Below are positions 56,063-64,000 of a DNA stretch of 64,000 bases, one piece after another. Both the position numbers and the translations under genes were made by a program. Source of the stretch: Alistipes sp. (lineage in GTDB: Bacteria; Bacteroidota; Bacteroidia; Bacteroidales; Rikenellaceae); assembly GCA_029060215.1 (NCBI GenBank), contig JAIDUK010000036.1:169179-233178 (forward strand), given 5' to 3'. The notes below the pieces were generated by a model. That model was not told the DNA's origin. It worked only from the letters and a program-made list of their open reading frames with translations, and ran no database searches. Positions within the stretch are counted from its first letter, which is position 1; every line of letters starts with the position of its first letter.

Positions 56063-56929
56063 ATGAAAAGTGCCGTGTTTCTCTACAACGACCAGTCCGG
56101 CAAGGGCCGGATCCGGCGGAATGTCGGGCGGATCTGCGACATTTTCCGCGAGGGCGGTTACGACATCCTGCCCCTTCCCGTCGACTTCGATGCCAATCCG
56201 TTCGACGGCCGCGAGCAGATCGATCTGATGGTCGTCGCAGGCGGCGACGGGACGGTCAACTTCGTGGTCAATGCCATGAAGCAGAAAGGGTTGGATATCC
56301 CCCTCGGCATCATTCCGGCAGGTACGGCCAACGACTTCGCCGGGGCGCTCGGCATGTCGGGCAAACCTCTCGAAGCCGCGCGGCAGATCGCTTTCGGCAG
56401 CATCGACCGGGTCGATTGTGGGCGCGTCAACGACCAGTATTTCGTCAACGTCCTTTCGTTCGGCATCTTCACCACCACCTCGCAGCATACTTCCAATGCC
56501 AGCAAGCACCTCATCGGCAAGCTGGCCTATCTGATCGAGGGCGTGAAGGAGTTCCGTTCGCTGCACGCCGTGCCTTTGGAGGTCGTGGCCGACGGCGAGG
56601 CGTTCGACCTCGATTCGCTCATCGTCTTGGTCTTCAACGGCGAGACGGCCGGCGGGTTCCGGTTGGCGCGTCAGGCCTCGGTCCGCGACGGGTTGTTCGA
56701 CTGCCTGATGCTCGAAAAGAAGAACGTCATCCGTTCCACCGAGGCCATGATCCGCTACCTGCTGGGCGGCAGTCCGCGCATCATCCGGCAGTTGCAGGTC
56801 CGGCAGCTCGACATCCGCTCGACGGTCGACGAACCCACCGACGTCGACGGGCAGAAAGGGTCCGGATTCCCGTTGCATATCGAGTGCCTGCCCGGCGGGT
56901 TGCAGGTCGTGTGCCAAAAGGCGGATTAG
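56063..56929 (+). CDS. YegS/BmrU-family lipid (diacylglycerol) kinase
   Basis: LMVVAGGDGTVNFVVNAM; LGIIPAGTANDFAGALGM; LVFNGETAGGF. Confidence 0.93.
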   Translation: MKSAVFLYNDQSGKGRIRRNVGRICDIFREGGYDILPLPVDFDANPFDGREQIDLMVVAGGDGTVNFVVNAMKQKGLDIPLGIIPAGTANDFAGALGMSGKPLEAARQIAFGSIDRVDCGRVNDQYFVNVLSFGIFTTTSQHTSNASKHLIGKLAYLIEGVKEFRSLHAVPLEVVADGEAFDLDSLIVLVFNGETAGGFRLARQASVRDGLFDCLMLEKKNVIRSTEAMIRYLLGGSPRIIRQLQVRQLDIRSTVDEPTDVDGQKGSGFPLHIECLPGGLQVVCQKAD

Positions 56930-57000
56930 GGGGTCTGCCGCATGCGGTTCGTCTCCGGCGGCGGATCGGTGCGGCGAGTTTTTGACACTTCGTTTTGATT

Positions 57001-57897
57001 ATGAAAAAGAACATTTCGGGCGGGAACCTGAAGAAGGTTTCGATTTCGCGCATCAAGAAGGAGATGGCCGACGTTTCGTATCTCTCCGACGATCTGGTGA
57101 TCACTTCGCTGGATGCCCAGCACAACACCACGGCCGAGTATCCTGTTACCATCGACGGTTTTTCGGTCGTCATCATGATGGCGGGCGACGCCACCGTGTC
57201 GATCGACATGAAGAACTACCGCGTGCAGCCCAATTCGATCGTCTTCTTCAACCCCGGCAGCATCATCCGCACGATCCGGTGTTCGGCCAACGCCGCCGCT
57301 TTCGTGCTGGCTTTTTCCAAGTCGTTCGTCAACGAGATCCAGATCGACCTCTCGGCTTCGCTGCCCGTCTACATGCGTTTCGGCAAGGCGCCCGTGTTGC
57401 AGGTTTCGCAGCAGGACGTCGCCGAGATCCGGCAGGTGTTCCAGCTCGTCAAGTCCATGCTGCTCAGCGACAAGGAGCGTTACCGCCACGAGATCATCCG
57501 TTCGCTCTTCACCACGGCTTTTTACCTGATCATCGACATCAACCAGCGCGAGGAGCACAGCGAGCAGAAGCAGGGGCGTTGCGAGGTGCTTTTCAGCCAG
57601 TTCATGAAGTTGCTCGAGGAGCACCACAAGAGCCAGCGCAACGTCGGGTTCTACGCCCGGCAGCTCAACATCACGCCCAAATACCTCTCTTCGGCCGTCA
57701 AGGAGGTCAGCGGCAAGACCGCCGCACGGTGGATCGACGAGTCGGTCATCCTCGAAGCCAAAACCCTGCTGAAATACTCCGGCATGAGCATTCAGGAGAT
57801 CGCCTACCACCTCAATTTCTCCACCCAGTCGTTTTTCGGCAAGTATTTCAAGCAGCATACCGGTACGTCGCCTTCGCGTTACAAGCGCAAAGGGTAG
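57001..57897 (+). CDS. AraC-family transcriptional regulator
   Basis: C-terminal FYARQLNITPKYLSSAVKEVSGKTAARWIDE...GMSIQEIAYHLNFSTQSFFGKYFKQHTGTSPSRYK. Confidence 0.94.
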   Translation: MKKNISGGNLKKVSISRIKKEMADVSYLSDDLVITSLDAQHNTTAEYPVTIDGFSVVIMMAGDATVSIDMKNYRVQPNSIVFFNPGSIIRTIRCSANAAAFVLAFSKSFVNEIQIDLSASLPVYMRFGKAPVLQVSQQDVAEIRQVFQLVKSMLLSDKERYRHEIIRSLFTTAFYLIIDINQREEHSEQKQGRCEVLFSQFMKLLEEHHKSQRNVGFYARQLNITPKYLSSAVKEVSGKTAARWIDESVILEAKTLLKYSGMSIQEIAYHLNFSTQSFFGKYFKQHTGTSPSRYKRKG

Positions 57898-57964
57898 GCC
57901 CGGAGCCTTCCATGCCGTTTCGGCATCCCGTTGGAGCTTCTGCCCGGCGCTTTTGCCTTCGGTT

Positions 57965-58001
57965 TGTTAAAACGTTTTAGCAGACTGCTAAAATTTTAGC
58001 A
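57965..58001. repeat. Overlapping palindromes built from TTTTAGCA/TGCTAAAA 8-mers
   Basis: TGTTAAAA-CG-TTTTAGCA-GAC-TGCTAAAA-TTTTAGCA; includes perfect 16-bp palindrome TGCTAAAATTTTAGCA. Confidence 0.8.
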
Positions 58002-58130
58002 AGCCGGTTTGTCTCCGCTTGCGGACCCGGCCGGGGCGGTCGCGCGCAAGCGTGAGCCGGGCTCTGCTTTCATTGGCTTCGACGTTTGCCTGCACCCCAT
58101 GCGCTGCGCACCCGATATTCGCAAACGAAA

Positions 58131-58158
58131 CTCCCGACCGCCGTACGGCGGTCGGGAG
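58131..58158 (-). terminator. pckA terminator
   Basis: Perfect 28-bp palindrome CTCCCGACCGCCGTACGGCGGTCGGGAG followed on the minus strand by TTTCGTTTG. Confidence 0.85.
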
Positions 58159-58183
58159 CGCTGATATAATAAGGTGCGGAAAG

Positions 58184-59791
<1,608 letters not shown>

Positions 59792-60134
59792 AACTCACTT
59801 ATTTTTAGAATTGAACCTCTTGTCTGCATGGCGGCCTCCCGCGGGAGCGCCCCTTTCTTTACCGATGCAAAGGTAGAAAAACTTTCATACTTGTGAAAAA
59901 AATAACAATGAAAATTCCGAAAAAATTTTATTATTCTTCGCGGTGCCGTTATCCGGTTCATTCATAAGGCGTTCGGATTTGCGGGCGAGGGGTTCAAGAA
60001 TCGTTCCAGCCTGCTCGCGCAGGGCGGCCGGAATGGAAACCGGACGGAATTATCCTCGCGTTTGCGGCGGCCGGCCGGTCGTTTTCGGCCGGTAAAATTG
60101 CAGGGGCGAAATATTTTTCGTATATTTGATATTC

Positions 60135-61247
60135 ATGGCCGGTCTCTATTTCCATATCCCGTTCTGCAAACGCATCTGCGCCTACTGCGACTTCTACAAG
60201 AGCGCGGACCTGCGGCGCATGGACGACGTGCTGGCCGCCATGCACCGCGAACTGGCCGCCCGGCGCGGCTACCTCGGCGGCGAGCCGGTCCGCACCCGCT
60301 ACTTCGGCGGCGGCACTCCGTCGCTCTGCACCCCGCAGCAGCTCGGCTCCCTGCTGGAGCATGCGGCCGAGCTCTACGACTGCACGGCGGTGGAGGAGAC
60401 CACCCTCGAAGCCAACCCCGACGATCTGAACGGCCCCTACCTCGACGCTCTGCGCCGGACGGGCATCGACCGCCTTTCGATCGGCATCCAGTCGCTCGAC
60501 GACGCCTGCCTGCGGTTGATGAACCGCCGTCACACGGCTTCGCAGGCTGTCGAAGCCGTAAGAAATGCCCGCGCGGCGGGCTTCGACAACCTGACCGTCG
60601 ACCTGATTTTCGGCGTGCCGGGGTTCGGCGGCGATTCGCTGCGGCGCACGCTCGACGGGGTGCTGGCGCTCGAACCCGAGCATGTTTCGGCATATCATTT
60701 GACCGTCGAACCCGACACGGCGTTCGGCCGCCGGGCCGCCCGCGGAGAATTCGTGCCTGTAGGAGAAGAGGTGAGCGAAGAAGAATTCCTGACCGTCCAC
60801 CAAACGCTGACCCGAGTCGGATACGAACATTACGAAGTTTCGAACTACGCCCTGCCGGGGCGGCGCGCGCGCCACAACGCCGCCTACTGGCACGGCCGCA
60901 AATACCTCGGCATAGGCCCTGCGGCCCACTCCTACGACGGCTGCGCACGCCACTGGAACGCGGCGTCGGCCGAACGCTATGCGGCCGGAGAGGCGCCCGG
61001 ATGCGAAGCGCTGACCGAGCGCGACCGCTTCAACGAATACCTGCTGACGCGGCTGCGCACGGCCGAGGGGATCGACTTGGCCGAAGCCGGGCGGCTGTTC
61101 GGCGAGCCGCGCCGCGCCGAACTCGAACGGCAGGCCCGCGGGATGCGCTCCTCGGGCATGGTCCGTCTGACGCAGGGGCGGCTTTCGGTGCCGCCCGAAC
61201 GGTTTCTGGTGTCGGATGCGGTCATCGGGGCGCTGTTCGAGGAATGA
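60135..61247 (+). CDS. hemW: Radical SAM coproporphyrinogen III oxidase-like HemW
   Basis: AGLYFHIPFCKRICAYCDFYKS; YFGGGTPSLC; GIDRLSIGIQSLDDACLRLMNRRH. Confidence 0.94.
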   Translation: MAGLYFHIPFCKRICAYCDFYKSADLRRMDDVLAAMHRELAARRGYLGGEPVRTRYFGGGTPSLCTPQQLGSLLEHAAELYDCTAVEETTLEANPDDLNGPYLDALRRTGIDRLSIGIQSLDDACLRLMNRRHTASQAVEAVRNARAAGFDNLTVDLIFGVPGFGGDSLRRTLDGVLALEPEHVSAYHLTVEPDTAFGRRAARGEFVPVGEEVSEEEFLTVHQTLTRVGYEHYEVSNYALPGRRARHNAAYWHGRKYLGIGPAAHSYDGCARHWNAASAERYAAGEAPGCEALTERDRFNEYLLTRLRTAEGIDLAEAGRLFGEPRRAELERQARGMRSSGMVRLTQGRLSVPPERFLVSDAVIGALFEE

Positions 61248-61427
61248 ATGTTAAATTATTATTAAATTTTTTAAGGAATTGGGGCGCGAGGGGCTCTGCG
61301 GCAGCCCCGGGACGCAGCCCGAAAGGGCGGCCGGGGGCGGAAGACTTTGCTTTATATAAATATATGTGTTACCTTTGCGCCCGATTTATCCCTCAATCCG
61401 AGTAAATTACAAATCGAAAATAAGACT

Positions 61428-64000
61428 ATGAGCAACGCAAGACTGACCCCGGACTATCTGTTCGAAGTGAGCTGGGAAGTATGCAACAAGGTCGGCGGCA
61501 TCCACACCGTTCTCTCGACCAAGGCGCAGACCGCAACCCGCAAATTCGGCGACCGCTATCTGCTCCTCGGCCCCGACCTCTCGCACGAAGGCGTGAATCC
61601 CGAGTTCGAGGAAGACCTCAACCTGCTGAAAAACTGGCGCCAGAGCGTCTACAACGACGGCATCCGCATCCGTGTGGGCCGCTGGAAGATCAAGGGCGAG
61701 CCGACGGCCATCCTGATCGACTTCACGTCGCTCTTCCCGCGCAAGGACGAGATTCTGAAAAAACTCTGGGAAGACTACCACGTGGATTCGATTTCGGGCC
61801 AGTGGGACTACATCGAACCCGTGCTGTTCGGCTACGCCGCAGGCCGGGTGATCGCATCCTATGTCGACACCTTCTGCACCGCCACGGAGAAGGTGGCCGC
61901 CCACTTCCACGAGTGGATGACCGCCGCCGGAGGTCTCTATCTGCGCCGCAACGTTCCCTACGTGGCTACGCTCTTCACGACCCACGCCACGGTCATGGGC
62001 CGCTGCATCGCGGGCAACGGGCTGCCGCTCTACAACGACCTGACCAAATTCAACGCCGACGAACTGGCCCGCCAGTTCAACGTGACGGCCAAGCACTCGA
62101 TCGAGAAGATGGCCGCCACCTACCACGATGCTTTCCTGACGGTGAGCGACATCACGGCCAACGAATGCAAATACCTGCTCAGCCGCGAACCCGACTGCGT
62201 GACGCCCAACGGTTTCGAGAACGATTTCGTGTGGACGGGCGACGAGTACAAGGCCAAGCGCACCGAAGCCCGCAAGACGATGATCGAAGTGGCCGAAGCA
62301 TGCTTGGGCACGAAATTCTCGACCGACCCGCTGATCGTGGGGACCAGCGGCCGCTACGAATTCCGCAACAAGGGGCTCGACGTCTTCATCGAATCGCTCA
62401 AGACGCTGGCCGCTTCCGAGCGTCTGAACCGGGAGGTGCTGGTCTACATCACGGTGCCGGCCGGCAACCGCGGTCCGAGGCTCGACTTGCAGGCCCATCT
62501 GGCCGATGCGTCGAAACCCATCGACGGCAGCCGCTACAAATATTCGACCCACGAACTGGAATACCCCGACACCGACCCGATCGTCCATGCGCTCAACGGT
62601 TCGGTGCTGACGACCGACAACTCGAAGGTCAAGGTCATCTTCGTTCCGACCTACCTCAACCGCAACGACGGCATCTTCGGCAAGGACTACTACGAGCTGC
62701 TCGTCGGCATGGACGTGACGGTGTTCCCGTCGTACTACGAGCCGTGGGGCTATACGCCGCTCGAGTCGGTGGCTTTCTCGGTGCCGACCGTCACGACGAC
62801 GCTGGCAGGCTTCGGCCTGTGGGTCGCCAAGCAGCCCGAGCACGACGGGGTGGAGGTCATCCGCCGCGACGACTACAACGACCGCGAAGTGGTGGGCAGC
62901 ATCGCCGACGCCCTGCTGCGCTTCTGCCTGCTCGACCAAAAGCAGGTGGAGAAAGCGCGGTTCTCGGCCGGCGAGATCGCGAAATCGGCCCTCTGGGAGC
63001 ACCTCTATACCGCCTACGAAAAGGCCTACTCCGAGGCGATCGACGCTTCGATCGTCCGCACCAACCGGGCCGTGCTGGACGACGGCGGTTCGCGCAACGA
63101 GCAGATCAACTTCGTGCGCCAGCAGCTCTTCGTCGAGAAACCCAACTGGAACCGCATGATGGTCGACAAGACCCTGCCTGCGCGTCTGCATGCGCTGGAA
63201 GAACTCTCGCGCAACCTCTGGTGGTGCTGGAACCCCGGCGCCCGCGACCTGTTCGAGAACATCGATCCGGCGCTGTGGACCGAGTGCGAACGCAACCCCA
63301 TCGCGTTCCTCGACAAACTGAGCATCGAGCGGCTCAAGGAGCTGGAGCATGACAACGGCTTCCTCGCCCAGCTCGACGCCGTATATGCGCAGTTCAACGA
63401 ATACATGAACGAAAAGCCCGACCCGGCGACCACCACCATCTCCTATTTCTCGATGGAGTACGGTCTGCACTCGTCGCTGAAGATCTATTCGGGCGGTCTG
63501 GGCATTCTGGCGGGCGACTACCTGAAGGAGGCTTCCGACAAGAACGTGCCGATGGCCGCCGTGGGTCTCTTGTACCGCTACGGCTACTTCACGCAGCGCC
63601 TGTCGGCGCAGGGCGCGCAGGAAGCCACCTACGAGGCGCAGAACTTCTACAAGCTGCCCATCTCGCCCGTGCGCGACGAAGAGGGCAACTGGCTCACCAT
63701 CACCATCGCATTCCCGGGCCGCACGCTCTCGGCGCGCGTCTGGAAGTGTCAGGTGGGCCGCACCGACCTCTTCCTGCTGGACACCGACTTCGAGGACAAC
63801 CTCGAAGAAGACCGTCAGATCACCCACTACCTCTACGGCGGCGACTGGGAGAACCGTCTCAAGCAGGAGATCCTGCTGGGCATCGGCGGCATCCGCGCCC
63901 TGCGCAAGCTGGGTATCAAGCATCAGGTGTTCCATTGCAACGAGGGTCACGCCGCCTTCATCGGCATCGAGCGCATCCGCGAACTGGTGAACCACAAGAA
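61428..64000 (+). CDS. Glycogen synthase (GT3-like)/alpha-glucan phosphorylase (GT35) fusion, cut by window end
   Basis: Translated directly: MSNARLTPDYLFEVSWEVCNKVGGIHTVLSTKAQTATRKFGDRYLLLGPDL...ATLFTTHATVMGR...VFPSYYEPWGYTPLES, then LWWCWNPGARDLFENIDP...ISYFSMEYGLHSSLKIYSGGLGILAGDYLKEASD...FHCNEGHAAFIGIERI. Confidence 0.9.
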   Translation, partial: MSNARLTPDYLFEVSWEVCNKVGGIHTVLSTKAQTATRKFGDRYLLLGPDLSHEGVNPEFEEDLNLLKNWRQSVYNDGIRIRVGRWKIKGEPTAILIDFTSLFPRKDEILKKLWEDYHVDSISGQWDYIEPVLFGYAAGRVIASYVDTFCTATEKVAAHFHEWMTAAGGLYLRRNVPYVATLFTTHATVMGRCIAGNGLPLYNDLTKFNADELARQFNVTAKHSIEKMAATYHDAFLTVSDITANECKYLLSREPDCVTPNGFENDFVWTGDEYKAKRTEARKTMIEVAEACLGTKFSTDPLIVGTSGRYEFRNKGLDVFIESLKTLAASERLNREVLVYITVPAGNRGPRLDLQAHLADASKPIDGSRYKYSTHELEYPDTDPIVHALNGSVLTTDNSKVKVIFVPTYLNRNDGIFGKDYYELLVGMDVTVFPSYYEPWGYTPLESVAFSVPTVTTTLAGFGLWVAKQPEHDGVEVIRRDDYNDREVVGSIADALLRFCLLDQKQVEKARFSAGEIAKSALWEHLYTAYEKAYSEAIDASIVRTNRAVLDDGGSRNEQINFVRQQLFVEKPNWNRMMVDKTLPARLHALEELSRNLWWCWNPGARDLFENIDPALWTECERNPIAFLDKLSIERLKELEHDNGFLAQLDAVYAQFNEYMNEKPDPATTTISYFSMEYGLHSSLKIYSGGLGILAGDYLKEASDKNVPMAAVGLLYRYGYFTQRLSAQGAQEATYEAQNFYKLPISPVRDEEGNWLTITIAFPGRTLSARVWKCQVGRTDLFLLDTDFEDNLEEDRQITHYLYGGDWENRLKQEILLGIGGIRALRKLGIKHQVFHCNEGHAAFIGIERIRELVNHK

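Noticed and set aside
61407-63995. 862-aa minus-strand ORF
   Set aside because: Antisense shadow of the glycogen synthase/phosphorylase gene in GC-rich DNA; composition is typical of shadow ORFs and no domain is recognisable.

Overview
The window looks like a chromosomal segment of a GC-rich Bacteroidales, probably Alistipes/Rikenellaceae (inferred from gene content and Bacteroidetes-type TTG-N~20-TAnnTTTG promoters). Most of it (about 14.9-64 kb) is housekeeping: MATE, hpf, xerC, rnpB, a Bat (moxR-DUF58-bat) operon, GH43, pcrA/uvrD, nth, recG, ispG, GH2, rsgA, nfo, S41 protease, deoC, pnp, rpsO, apbE, pckA, hemW, and a GT3-GT35 glycogen synthase/phosphorylase fusion cut by the window end. 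The left 14 kb is a genomic island at the 3' end of tRNA-Cys. It is bounded by an exact 13-bp direct repeat (CGCTTCAGACCTC at 762-774 and 14819-14831), and a terminator-like hairpin follows 5-6 nt after each copy. The island carries a compact Type I restriction operon (hsdM - membrane protein - hsdS - TIR/ATPase - hsdR - YgjP-like metallopeptidase), a decayed mobilization module (relaxase with an in-frame stop, mobC remnant, no integrase seen) and an AT-rich orphan gene. The best candidates for something undescribed are (1) the Type I R-M operon with an embedded TIR-STAND-like ATPase and a multi-TM protein with a lysozyme-like motif, and (2) a ~415-bp unit encoding only a four-helix-bundle (S23/IVP-like) protein, inserted between two bat genes with 18/20 terminal inverted repeats and a 6-bp flanking direct repeat. 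Everything was read by eye from the sequence and the ORF track; no database search was run.
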